From: WJMD01 sp964596015
GTDB taxonomy: Bacteria; Joyebacterota; Joyebacteria; Joyebacterales; Joyebacteraceae
Assembly: GCA_964596015.1 (NCBI GenBank)
Contig: CAZQSB010000007.1
Location: forward strand, 29,711 to 93,710
Length of the DNA stretch: 64,000 bases
Direction: 5' to 3'
Positions 33,641-42,520 of the stretch are shown one piece after another. Within the stretch, counting starts at the first letter, position 1; each line of letters opens with the position of its first letter. The position numbers and the translations under genes were made by a program. Under the pieces are notes generated by a model. It was not told the DNA's origin. It saw only the letters and a program-made list of their open reading frames with translations, and did not search any database.

Positions 33641-36600
33641 TCAGAACTCGTAACGATTCTCTATCGAGAGCCGGCGGTCCCAGCCCTGGATGACGGGATC
33701 GTACACGACCCGCATGGAGAGAGACGTGTTTCGGGATACCTCGTATTCAATGCCCAGCTCGTGACGCAGGCCGAGGTTCTGTTCGGCGATCTCATCCTGA
33801 TAGGCGCGTGTCGTGCCGACGTACGACAGGAGCCAGTCGCGCGAGAGGTACTTGCCGAGCGTGATGCGCGACCTGACGAGGAGCGGGAGGTAGAGGGCGC
33901 TGCCCTCCTGGGCGCGCCAGAGGTCGAGCTGCGAAAGGAAGTGCTCGACGAAGTCGATGTCGATCCGGACGAGATCGAGACTGAGATTGCGCCGGATCCT
34001 CGTCTCGACGGGCGCCAGGATGGGTCTCACGACCCGCATCGAGAGCTGGCCACCCACGACGTCGAGGGCCTGCCGGCGCTCCAGCGCGGCCTGCTCCTCG
34101 CCCTCAAGCAGGGCGAACCCCATCCCGTACTGCAGGCGGGACAGGATCTCCTCCTCGGAGTCATCCTCCGGAGCGTCGGAACTCAGGGTGATGGCGCTTT
34201 CATCTATGGTCGCGCCGGGGCCCGCGAAGGTGAGCGCCGGCTCGTAGGAATCCATGGTCAGCGTCACCGTCGTCCCGTCCTCCACACGGGTCTCCGCCTC
34301 CACGAAGAACCGGGGCGGCTCGCAGAAGAACGGGAAGTCGACGAAGGCGGTCTGGAGGTCGAAGTCGCGGTTCAGATAGGTCACGGTGCCCCGCGTGGCT
34401 TCGAGCCGTCCGCGCACACAGAGCGTTCCCTCGGACGGGGTGCCGCGGAACTCGAGCGCGCCGCCCTCCTCGACCTTGACGTCGGCATCGGCCCGCCGGT
34501 ACCACACGTTGCGGCCGGCCCGGATCGTCAATGCCCACTCGGAATCGAGAACGGGGTTGGGACCTCCGTCGCCGTCTCCCCCCTCGAACGGATAGAGGAA
34601 GGAGAGGTCGGAGAACTCGACCTCCCCCAGGAGCGTCGGTTTCTCGCCGGGACCGGTGACGAAGAACTCCGCGCCTCCGCCAGGTCCCCTGACGTCCATC
34701 CTCCCGACCTCTCCCCCGCTCATGAGCCCGGGAATGCTCACGCTCACGGCCCCATCGGTCGTGAGACTGAGGACACCGACATCCACGCCGGCCACGTCGA
34801 GCGGCGGCAGCATCCGTCCCCCCACAGTACGTCGGCGGGCGCTCTCGAGCCGGACCTCCCGTCCATCGACGAAGCCTGAGACGTAGCCGCGCACGACGCT
34901 CCCGTCGACGATCTCGAGGTCAACGCTCACGTCGGTGAGCTCGTCGGTGATCGAATGCGGGCGTACGGACGGCGACGTCGCGTCGACCACCGCGCTCGCC
35001 ACGACCATCTCGCCGGGGTCCCCGGAGAGCGACGCGCGCAGAGAGCCGCGCCCCCGACCGCTCTCTCCGAAACCTGCCGCCTCGACCAGAAGCGCCACCG
35101 GGTCGCCGTCGACGGAGATGTCGAGAGCGGCGGCGTCCCCGGCGTCTTCACCGAGTCCCGCCACGGGGAACATTCCCTCGGCCGACAGTCTGTAGTCGCC
35201 GCGCCTTTCGAGAACGAGGGGAGAGAGTCTGAGGGCGCCCCGGGCTCCGGTCACTCGCGCGAGGAGAACATCGAATGGAATGCCCAGGAAGGTCCCGTCG
35301 GTCGATTCGAAACGACCGTCCACGGTCGGGTCGTCCGTGGTCCCGCCTATCCCGACCGTCGCATCGAAGCGCGTCTCCATGTCGCCCCCGAGCATCGGTC
35401 CGGGCACGCCCTCCCCTGCCAGCGAGAGCGAGACCGGGCCATCGAGAGCGACCGTCCCGCCTCCGCGAAGGAAGACATCGTCTCCCTCCCGCACCGAGAG
35501 GCTCACCACCCGGAGCGTGTCGTTCGAGAGCCGGAACTCGCCGCTCGAGGCGAGCTCGTCGACGCCCGCGAGCGATGCGTCGGCCAGCTCGAGCTGTCCC
35601 GAGATGACAGGCCGCTCGAGCGTTCCCGACGCGGAAGCGGACACGAACAGGTAGCCGTCCAGGTCGCGCGGGGGGTCGTCCCCGGATGCCGCCCGGAAGA
35701 TGTCGGCGACCCTGGCTTCCGAGACCACGAGACCGGCCGAGATCGTCCGCGATGGTCCCGGCCCGATGCGTCCCTCGATCCGGCCTACCCGGTCGAGCGT
35801 CACCGAACCGGAGAGGCCGCCGTCGGGCCCGACCTCCAGAGCGCCGTCGAGCGCCGTCTCGAGCCCTCGCACGACGACGGGCTCCCCCCGCAGCTCCGCG
35901 TGGAGGGAGCGGTCCGCGCCCTCGAGATCGACACCTCCCTCGAAACCGATGTCGGCGGAGCCGAGAGGGCCGCTCACGGCGATCGCGCCGTCGAGCGACA
36001 GCGCGTCGACCGGACCGATGAGTGTGGCCTGGCCGTCGATCCGTGTCGCCCCGAGCCGGGGCGGCAACCGCACCAGCGAACCGACACGCAGCGAATCGAA
36101 GAGCGTCCTCAAGGTCACGTCCGGCGCGTCGCCGGCGAGGCCGATCTCGGCGCTCGCGCGCCAGCCGGTCTCCTTGGACTCGAGCGTCACCGCCAGGAGG
36201 TCCTTCAAGAGCACGACGCCGCCTGCTCCGTCTCCCGGGCTGACCGGGCCGAGGCGGAGGCCGTTCCATCTGAGAAGTGCCTCGCCCTCGGCCTCTCCGT
36301 CGGAGACGCTGACGTCGGCGTCGGTGAGGTCGATCCGGCCCGCGGCCTCCGGCCCCCCCAGCGCGCTTGAGACGAGTCCCGCATCAAGCGCCGAGGCGGC
36401 GCCCGAGAGCTCCACGAGCCCGGTCTCGAGGTCGGCCCGACCGGCCAGACCGGCCCGCCCGCCGAGGACCGCGCCGTCGAGCGATTCGAGCCTGACGACG
36501 CCCTCCTGGACGACAAGAGAGCCCGAGACGCCGGAGAACCCGAGTCCTCGCGTCCGTCCGTCCGCCCGGCTGATGGACATCGACAATCTGGGCGTGTCGA

Positions 36601-37657
36601 AGGGGCCGTCGAGGACGATGTCGAGGTCGGCGGCGCCGGTCACGTCGAGCGTTCCGGCTCCGGCCGCGGCCAGCACCCGCTCGAGGGACGCCCCCTCAAG
36701 GCCTATCGAGAGCGCGTCGAAGCGGTCGCGGGAGAGATCGATCGCGCCCTTTGCCTCTACGCCGGTCGCGTCCCAGCGGCCCGTCAGGGAGTCGATGACC
36801 AGTCTCCCGTCGTAGGTAGCTTCGGCGTCGACGTCTCGAAGACGGGCCGCGGGCTCGTTCAGTTCGAGCCCGGCCCGGCTGAGCGAGACGTGGGCCGTCA
36901 CGCCGACGCCGGCCGTGTCCACTGTGACCAGGGCGCGCGCGGACGCGACTCCGCTCGCGACGTCGACGGGCGACGCGGCAGGGACAGGAAGTCCGGGGCG
37001 CAGCTCGGTCGGCCCCAGCTCGAGCGTGAAGGTAGCACCTCGGGCGTCCGCCTCGAGCTCGCCCGAGAGGTTCGATCCGCCGTCCTCAAGTCTGCCGCTC
37101 AGGCTCCCCGTCACGGCGCCGTCGACGTCGCGAAGAGCGATCGCGTCGATCGCTCGCACGGTGAGCGACCCGCCGTCGACCGACATCAGTGTCAGTCGAC
37201 CGTCCGAGACGGCCACGTAGTCCGGAAAGAGCTCGTCGAGCACCGCCGGGTCGGGCGGCTTGCGGGACGGCTCGTCGCCCCGCTGACCCGCCGCGTCCCG
37301 AGGCGCGTCGAGCACGATCTCGGCGCTCGGGGAGTCGATCAGAACGGAGCTCACGGCCCGGCGGAGGTCGAAGCCGGTCGTGATGAACCTCTGCAGGCTG
37401 ATGTCGACAGAGACGCGGGGAACGCGAAGCGTGCCCCGCTCTCCGAGGTCGACGACGATGTCGGACATGGTGAGCGACGCGATGCCGAGGGAGAGATCTC
37501 CGACCGAGAGTTCGGCCCCGACGTCGGGCATGATCCTCGCGAGAACGCCCTCACGGAATCCGGGCCGCTCCGAGGCGACCCTGACGGTGACGACGGCCAG
37601 CGGAGGAAGCAGTATGAGCAGGAGGATGACGAAGACCACCCAGCGGCGGTGACGCAT
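33641..37657 (-). CDS. tamB: Translocation and assembly module protein TamB (DUF490)
   Basis: A 1338-residue AsmA/TamB-superfamily protein spanning the periplasm. An N-terminal membrane anchor (VVFVILLLILLPPLAVVTV) is followed by a very long beta-rich, low-complexity region of repeating strands, as expected for the hydrophobic groove (beta-taco) of this family, and a C-terminal DUF490 domain of about 350 residues (EFRGTPSEGTLCVRGRLEAT, GTVTYLNRDFDLQTAFVDF, LSRLQYGMGFALL, VVGGQLSMRVVRPILAPVET, SRDWLLSYVGTTRA). It ends in NRYEF. Family members move phospholipid or aid barrel assembly. It lies directly upstream of bamA; no TamA gene is visible, so it may work with BamA. Confidence 0.9.
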   Translation of the reverse strand: MRHRRWVVFVILLLILLPPLAVVTVRVASERPGFREGVLARIMPDVGAELSVGDLSLGIASLTMSDIVVDLGERGTLRVPRVSVDISLQRFITTGFDLRRAVSSVLIDSPSAEIVLDAPRDAAGQRGDEPSRKPPDPAVLDELFPDYVAVSDGRLTLMSVDGGSLTVRAIDAIALRDVDGAVTGSLSGRLEDGGSNLSGELEADARGATFTLELGPTELRPGLPVPAASPVDVASGVASARALVTVDTAGVGVTAHVSLSRAGLELNEPAARLRDVDAEATYDGRLVIDSLTGRWDATGVEAKGAIDLSRDRFDALSIGLEGASLERVLAAAGAGTLDVTGAADLDIVLDGPFDTPRLSMSISRADGRTRGLGFSGVSGSLVVQEGVVRLESLDGAVLGGRAGLAGRADLETGLVELSGAASALDAGLVSSALGGPEAAGRIDLTDADVSVSDGEAEGEALLRWNGLRLGPVSPGDGAGGVVLLKDLLAVTLESKETGWRASAEIGLAGDAPDVTLRTLFDSLRVGSLVRLPPRLGATRIDGQATLIGPVDALSLDGAIAVSGPLGSADIGFEGGVDLEGADRSLHAELRGEPVVVRGLETALDGALEVGPDGGLSGSVTLDRVGRIEGRIGPGPSRTISAGLVVSEARVADIFRAASGDDPPRDLDGYLFVSASASGTLERPVISGQLELADASLAGVDELASSGEFRLSNDTLRVVSLSVREGDDVFLRGGGTVALDGPVSLSLAGEGVPGPMLGGDMETRFDATVGIGGTTDDPTVDGRFESTDGTFLGIPFDVLLARVTGARGALRLSPLVLERRGDYRLSAEGMFPVAGLGEDAGDAAALDISVDGDPVALLVEAAGFGESGRGRGSLRASLSGDPGEMVVASAVVDATSPSVRPHSITDELTDVSVDLEIVDGSVVRGYVSGFVDGREVRLESARRRTVGGRMLPPLDVAGVDVGVLSLTTDGAVSVSIPGLMSGGEVGRMDVRGPGGGAEFFVTGPGEKPTLLGEVEFSDLSFLYPFEGGDGDGGPNPVLDSEWALTIRAGRNVWYRRADADVKVEEGGALEFRGTPSEGTLCVRGRLEATRGTVTYLNRDFDLQTAFVDFPFFCEPPRFFVEAETRVEDGTTVTLTMDSYEPALTFAGPGATIDESAITLSSDAPEDDSEEEILSRLQYGMGFALLEGEEQAALERRQALDVVGGQLSMRVVRPILAPVETRIRRNLSLDLVRIDIDFVEHFLSQLDLWRAQEGSALYLPLLVRSRITLGKYLSRDWLLSYVGTTRAYQDEIAEQNLGLRHELGIEYEVSRNTSLSMRVVYDPVIQGWDRRLSIENRYEF

Positions 37658-37742
37658 GGCGTGCCGCGCTCCTCGGTCGGCGGGTCATGCCCCCGCGCCG
37701 CGACTCCCGGGCGCCAGAGAAAGGGGCTCTGGAGCGGCGGCC

Positions 37743-40205
37743 CTAGCGGGCCGCCGTCTCCATCTTCTTGCGGGACGTCTTGAACGCCAGCTCCTCGCCG
37801 CGACGCTCGACCAGTATGAGATCGCCCTCCTCGTGGCGTCCCTTCAGGACCTCCTCGGACAGGGGGTCCTCAAGATAGCGCTGGATGGCGCGTCGAAGAG
37901 GTCGCGCTCCGTAGGCGGGATCGAAGCCCTTCTCGATCAGAAGCTCCTTTGCGCTCGAGCTGATCTTGAGCCGGATGCCTGCCTCCTCGAGCCTCTCCTC
38001 GACGTTCTGGAGCAGGATCTCGACGATCTGTCCCATCTCCTCGATGCCGAGCGCGCGGAAGACGACCGTGCCGTCGACGCGGTTCAGGAACTCGGGATTG
38101 AAGACGCGCTTCAGTGCCTCGGTCGCCTGGCCCTTCATCCGCTCGTAGATGTCGACCTGCTCGCTCAGCTGGAACCCGATGCCGGGGCCCTGCGCGATGT
38201 CGCGGGCGCCGACGTTCGACGTCATGATGATCACCGTGTTCCTGAAGTCGACGGTCCGGCCGAAGCTGTCGGTCAGCTGGCCGTCCTCGAGGACCTGCAG
38301 GAGGATGTTGAACACGTCCGGATGCGCCTTCTCTATCTCGTCCAGAAGCACGACGCTGTAGGGACGACGCCGGACCTTCTCCGTCAGCTGTCCGCCCTCC
38401 TCGTAGCCGACGTAGCCGGGCGGGGCGCCGACGAGTCTCGAGACCGCGAACCGCTCCATGTACTCGGACATGTCGAGCCTGATGAGGGCCGTCTCGTCCT
38501 CGAACAGGAACGACGCGAGCGTTCTGGCGAGCTCGGTCTTGCCGACCCCCGTCGGCCCCAGGAAGATGAACGAACCGATCGGTCTCCGCGGGTCCCGGAG
38601 TCCCGCCCGGTTCCTCCTGACGGCCTTCGACACGGTGTTCAGCGCCTCGTCCTGTCCCACGACGCGCTTCCGAAGCTCCTCCTCCATGCGCAGGAGCTTC
38701 TCGCTCTCCTCCTGAGCGAGCCGCTTGACGGGAATGCCGGTCATGCTGGCGACGACCTCGGCGACGTCCTCGGTGTCCACCGTGGCCTTCCTGGTGTTCT
38801 TCGACTGCACGAGCTCCTTGCGGGCGGACTCGAGCTTCTCCTGGATGTCGCGCTCCTCGTCGCGCAGCTCGGCGGCGCGCTCGAACTCCTGCTGCTCGCT
38901 GGCCGTACGTTTCTCGCACGATATGCGGTCGAGCTCCCGCTCGAGGTCGCGCACGTCGTTCGGTATCGCGCTCATCTCGAGCCTGGCCCTCGCGCCGGCC
39001 TCGTCGATGACGTCGATCGCCTTGTCGGGAAGGAAGCGGTCCGAGATGTACCTGTCCGCCAGCTTCGCCGCCGAGACGATCGCGTTGTCCGTGATCTCCG
39101 CCGAGTGGTGTTCCTCGTAGCGGCAACGGAGACCCTTGAGGATGCCGATGGTCTCCTCGACGCTCGGCGGGTCGACGATGATCGGCTGGAACCTGCGCTC
39201 GAGCGCTCCGTCCTTCTCGATGTGCTTCCTATACTCGTCCAGCGTCGTCGCGCCGATGGCCTGAAGCTCGCCTCTCGCGAGCGCAGGCTTCAGCATGCTG
39301 GCGGCGTCGATGGCGCCCTCGGCGCCTCCGGCTCCCACGATGGTGTGAAGCTCGTCGATGAAGATGATGACGTTGTCGCTCTCGCCGATCTCGGCGATGA
39401 GCGTCTTCAGGCGCTCCTCGAACTGCCCGCGGTACTTCGTGCCGGCCACGGTCGATGAGAGGTCGAGCATCACGAGACGTCGGTCCTTGAGCGTCGAAGG
39501 CACGTCGTTCGCGATGATCTTCTGGGCCAGACCCTCCACGATGGCGGTCTTCCCGACGCCCGGCTCTCCGATGAGGACCGGGTTGTTCTTCTTGCGTCTC
39601 GAAAGCACCTGGATGACGCGCTCGATCTCTCGCTGTCGGCCGATGACGGGATCCAGATCGCCGCGCCTCGCCATCTCGGTGAGGTCCCGGCCGAACTGGT
39701 CGAGCGTCGGCGTTTCGGCCGTCCGCTCCACCGTCTCCTCGGTCGCCTCGCCGCCCGAGCCGCCGCCCAGCACGCGCATCACCATCTCCCGGGCGGTCCG
39801 GAGGTCGACGTCGAGATCACGCAGGACCTTCGCGGCCACGCCCTCTCCCTCGCGGATGAGGGCCAGGAGAAGGTGCTCGGTGCCTATGTACTGATGGTGG
39901 AGGATGCGGGCCTCCTCGCGGGCGAGCTCCAGAACGGTCTTGGCCCGGGGGGTCCACTGGCTCTCCTTCATCGAGGTGCCGTACGAGCCGCGGGCGACGT
40001 AGGACTCGACCATCTCACGGACCGTGTCGAGATCGATCCCCAGTTCACGGAGCACGGTCGCGGCGACACCCTCCCCCTCGCGCACGATGCCGAGAAGGAG
40101 ATGCTCGGTTCCCTGGTAGTCGTGATGGAGACGGATGGACTCCTCACGCGCGAAGTAGAGAACGCGTCTGACCCGCGGCGTGAACTCCCTCTGTCGTCTC
40201 TGCAT
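37743..40205 (-). CDS. clpC: ATP-dependent Clp protease ATPase subunit ClpC
   Basis: An 820-residue AAA+ unfoldase. Two Clp_N repeats fill about residues 1-145 (YQGTEHLLLGIVREGEGVAA and YIGTEHLLLALIREGEGVAA). AAA-1 has Walker A GEPGVGKTA and IIFIDELHTIVGAGGAEGA; a middle domain with a UVR motif (SEQQEFERAAELRDEERDIQ) marks it as ClpC rather than ClpA or ClpB; AAA-2 has GPTGVGKTELARTLASFLF, VGAPPGYVGYEEGGQLTEKV and VLLDEIEKAHPDVFNILLQV. The Clp_N domain of ClpC binds phosphoarginine in Bacillota. Here mcsB and mcsA are directly upstream, so the pArg tagging system and its unfoldase are co-encoded. clpP is not in the window. Confidence 0.96.
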   Translation of the reverse strand: MQRRQREFTPRVRRVLYFAREESIRLHHDYQGTEHLLLGIVREGEGVAATVLRELGIDLDTVREMVESYVARGSYGTSMKESQWTPRAKTVLELAREEARILHHQYIGTEHLLLALIREGEGVAAKVLRDLDVDLRTAREMVMRVLGGGSGGEATEETVERTAETPTLDQFGRDLTEMARRGDLDPVIGRQREIERVIQVLSRRKKNNPVLIGEPGVGKTAIVEGLAQKIIANDVPSTLKDRRLVMLDLSSTVAGTKYRGQFEERLKTLIAEIGESDNVIIFIDELHTIVGAGGAEGAIDAASMLKPALARGELQAIGATTLDEYRKHIEKDGALERRFQPIIVDPPSVEETIGILKGLRCRYEEHHSAEITDNAIVSAAKLADRYISDRFLPDKAIDVIDEAGARARLEMSAIPNDVRDLERELDRISCEKRTASEQQEFERAAELRDEERDIQEKLESARKELVQSKNTRKATVDTEDVAEVVASMTGIPVKRLAQEESEKLLRMEEELRKRVVGQDEALNTVSKAVRRNRAGLRDPRRPIGSFIFLGPTGVGKTELARTLASFLFEDETALIRLDMSEYMERFAVSRLVGAPPGYVGYEEGGQLTEKVRRRPYSVVLLDEIEKAHPDVFNILLQVLEDGQLTDSFGRTVDFRNTVIIMTSNVGARDIAQGPGIGFQLSEQVDIYERMKGQATEALKRVFNPEFLNRVDGTVVFRALGIEEMGQIVEILLQNVEERLEEAGIRLKISSSAKELLIEKGFDPAYGARPLRRAIQRYLEDPLSEEVLKGRHEEGDLILVERRGEELAFKTSRKKMETAAR

Positions 40206-40241
40206 GCGTTCCCTCCCTGGGAACCTCCGTCTTCGTCAAGG

Positions 40242-41306
40242 TCAGTTCTCCGCCGAGAGCTCCCTGCGGACCAACTCGGCTCTCGAGGCGTCGCGCGTCC
40301 GACGGTCGGACGAGCGCCCGTGGACCATCATGAGGTGTCCCGGCTGCGTGACCACGAGGAGCCGGTTGACCGTCCCCAGCGACACCCCTTCGACGAGCCC
40401 CAACGCGACGCCGAGCCTGAGCGAGGAGCAGAGCTCCATGACCTCCTCGGCCGAGAGCAGGCGCGCGTTCCTGAGGGTCCCGTACGCGCGGCAGACCTCG
40501 TCTTCGAGCCTGTCGCGCTCTCTCTCCATGAGCTCCTCTCGCGCCTCCTCCTCGAGCGAGACGAGCTGACCGGCGACGCGCTCGACGGTGTATGCGATGT
40601 CGTCCTCCGACTGCCCGAGCGTCGTCTGGTTCGAGATCTGAAGGAAGCTGCCGGTGGCGGCGCTCCCCTCGCCGTAGAAGCCCCTGACCGAGAGTCCGAG
40701 CTTGGAGATGCCGGCGAGGACCGACGTCGCCCGCTTCACTCGCGAGAGCGCCGCCAGGTGGGCCAGCACCGATACACGGAGGCCCGTCCCGACGTTGGTC
40801 GGGCAGGCCGTCAGGAAACCCCAGTCGCTGGAGAAGGCATAATGCAAATTCCGGTCCAGCTCGGAGTCGATCCTCTCGAGCAGGCGCCAGGCGTCCACGG
40901 GCTGAAGGCCAGAGCGGATGCACTGGAGCCTCAGGTGGTCCTCTTCGTTGACCATGCCCGAGACGACCTCGCGCTCGCCGATGACGCAGGCGCGTCCCCC
41001 GCCGCAGGCGGCGAAGGCCGGACTGATGACGTGCCGCTCGACGAGCGCCTGCCGCGCCGCGGAATCGGCGTCGTCCATCAGAACGACGCAGGCGTTCATC
41101 AGGTAGTTGTTCCGGCCGACGGCGTCGAGGACGCGTTCCCGCACCCTGACGAGCGCCTCGTCGGAGGCCCGCTCGGGAAACGGAACTCCCTCGACGTTCC
41201 TCGCGACGCGCACGCGCGTCGACAGGAACACCTCCGAGTGCGGGCCGGCTCCGGAGAGCCACGCCGCCGGCTCGCGCACGATGCTATCGAGACTCGCCGT
41301 CGCCAT
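40242..41306 (-). CDS. mcsB: Protein-arginine kinase McsB
   Basis: A 354-residue guanidino-kinase-fold enzyme that phosphorylates protein arginines to mark them for ClpC. Blocks: VFLSTRVRVARNVEGVPFPE, CVIGEREVVSGMVNEEDHLR, YAFSSDWGFLTACPTNVGTG with the conserved Cys, LRVSVLAHLAALSRV, VRGFYGEGSAATGSFLQISN and GTVNRLLVVTQPGHLMM. Near the C-terminus is RTRDASRAELVRREL, which contains the RDxxRA motif of the arginine-binding allosteric site. Length matches the family. It overlaps mcsA by 23 bases and precedes clpC by 36 bases. Confidence 0.95.
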   Translation of the reverse strand: MATASLDSIVREPAAWLSGAGPHSEVFLSTRVRVARNVEGVPFPERASDEALVRVRERVLDAVGRNNYLMNACVVLMDDADSAARQALVERHVISPAFAACGGGRACVIGEREVVSGMVNEEDHLRLQCIRSGLQPVDAWRLLERIDSELDRNLHYAFSSDWGFLTACPTNVGTGLRVSVLAHLAALSRVKRATSVLAGISKLGLSVRGFYGEGSAATGSFLQISNQTTLGQSEDDIAYTVERVAGQLVSLEEEAREELMERERDRLEDEVCRAYGTLRNARLLSAEEVMELCSSLRLGVALGLVEGVSLGTVNRLLVVTQPGHLMMVHGRSSDRRTRDASRAELVRRELSAEN

Positions 41307-41817
41307 GGCCGGTTTCTCCCTCAGCGTGTCCCAACGAACGGATCGCGTCCCTGAGCTCCGCCGCCCGCTCGTACTCCTCGCGGAAGACCGCGCGCCTGAG
41401 GTCGGCCTTCAGACGCCTGAGTTCCTCGCGACGCGCGAACTGCTCCTCGAACCCCGTCGGGCTTCGACCGAGATGGGTCGCGCTTCCGTGGATCCTCCGC
41501 AGCAGCGGCGCGAGCTCGACCCCGAACCGCTCGTAGCACGCTCCGCATCCCAGCTTCCCGGTCCGTCTGAAATCGGCGTAGGTCATCCCGCACTCGTCGC
41601 AGGCGGCGTCCGGAGGCGTCTCCTCGGGATGGTCGTCCTCCAGAAGACCCATGAGGATCCCGACGAGCGGACCGGCGAACGACGGCAGCGTCGTCGCCAC
41701 GCCTCGCTCGTGCGCGCACGCCTCGCAGAGGGCCCAGACGGAGAGCCGGCCGTCGACGACCTCGGCGTAGTGGACCGTCGCGGGCGACTCCCCGCATCTG
41801 TCACATCGCTGCGACAT
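41284..41817 (-). CDS. mcsA: McsA-like activator of McsB (zinc finger and UVR motif protein)
   Basis: A 177-residue partner of McsB. It has CDRCGESPATVHYAEVVDGR with a second pair CEACAHERG, then CDECGMTYADFRRTGKLGC and CYERF, that is, paired Cys-x2-Cys zinc sites, followed by a C-terminal UVR motif (LKADLRRAVFREEYERAAEL RD, about residues 135-158). This order is the classical McsA layout, where the zinc fingers activate the McsB kinase. The ATG at 41817 lies within the end of lolD (17-base overlap). Confidence 0.92.
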   Translation of the reverse strand: MSQRCDRCGESPATVHYAEVVDGRLSVWALCEACAHERGVATTLPSFAGPLVGILMGLLEDDHPEETPPDAACDECGMTYADFRRTGKLGCGACYERFGVELAPLLRRIHGSATHLGRSPTGFEEQFARREELRRLKADLRRAVFREEYERAAELRDAIRSLGHAEGETGHGDGESR

Positions 41818-42517
41818 GGGCCAGCCCCTCCTCGGGGCCCACGATGAGCCCGTCCTCGAGAGCCACGACGCGGTCGGCCCTGGACGAGAGCGAGCTGTTG
41901 TGCGTGACGATCACGAACGTCTGTCCGTACGAGTCGCGAAGCTCCCAGATGAGATCGTGCAGCCCCTCGCTTCCGGCGCGGTCGAGGTTCCCGGAGGGCT
42001 CGTCGGCGAGGATGACCAGGGGGTCTACCGCGAGCGCTCTCGCGACCGCGACCCGCTGCTCCTCTCCGCCGGACAGCTCCCCCGGCTTGTGGTCGACGCG
42101 TTCGGACAGACCGACGCGGTCGAGAAGGTCCCCGGCGCGCGACCTCGCCTCCGCTTTCGTCCGACCGGCGATGAGGCACGGCATCATCACGTTCTCAAGC
42201 GCCGTCAACTCGCGCATCAGATGGTGGAACTGGAACACGAATCCGATGGTGCGGTTCCGGAACGCCGACACCGAACCGCTCGGCAGATCGAAGACATCCA
42301 CTCCGTCGATCCGGACGGACCCGCCGCTCGGTCGGTCGAGCGCGCCCATGATGTGGAGGAGCGTGCTCTTTCCCACCCCGGACGGCCCCACGATGGCGAC
42401 GATCTCTCCGGCCGCCACGTCCATCGTGATGCCGCGCAGCACTTCGAGGCGCTTGCCGCCCGTCTCGAAGCTCTTGGTCAGGTCGCGGACCTCGAGTCTG
42501 ATGTCGTCTGCGGGCAC
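41801..42517 (-). CDS. lolD: Lipoprotein-releasing ABC transporter ATPase LolD
   Basis: A 238-residue ABC ATPase of the LolD/MacB type: Walker A AIVGPSGVGKSTLLHIMGAL, Q-loop IGFVFQFHHLMRELTALENV, signature LSGGEEQRVAVARALA, Walker B LVILADEPSGNLD and H-loop FVIVTHNSS. With the LolC permease encoded 3 bases upstream it would extract lipoproteins from the inner membrane for delivery to the outer membrane. Translation starts at GTG (42517) with GGGAG upstream. It is translationally coupled to mcsA, an unusual link between lipoprotein sorting and arginine phosphorylation. Confidence 0.92.
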   Translation of the reverse strand: MPADDIRLEVRDLTKSFETGGKRLEVLRGITMDVAAGEIVAIVGPSGVGKSTLLHIMGALDRPSGGSVRIDGVDVFDLPSGSVSAFRNRTIGFVFQFHHLMRELTALENVMMPCLIAGRTKAEARSRAGDLLDRVGLSERVDHKPGELSGGEEQRVAVARALAVDPLVILADEPSGNLDRAGSEGLHDLIWELRDSYGQTFVIVTHNSSLSSRADRVVALEDGLIVGPEEGLAHVAAM

Positions 42518-42520
42518 GGG

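Noticed and set aside
37658..37742. Terminator between clpC and tamB
   Set aside because: A CCAGAG/CTCTGG hairpin is present but short, and no T run follows; the genes are probably co-transcribed.
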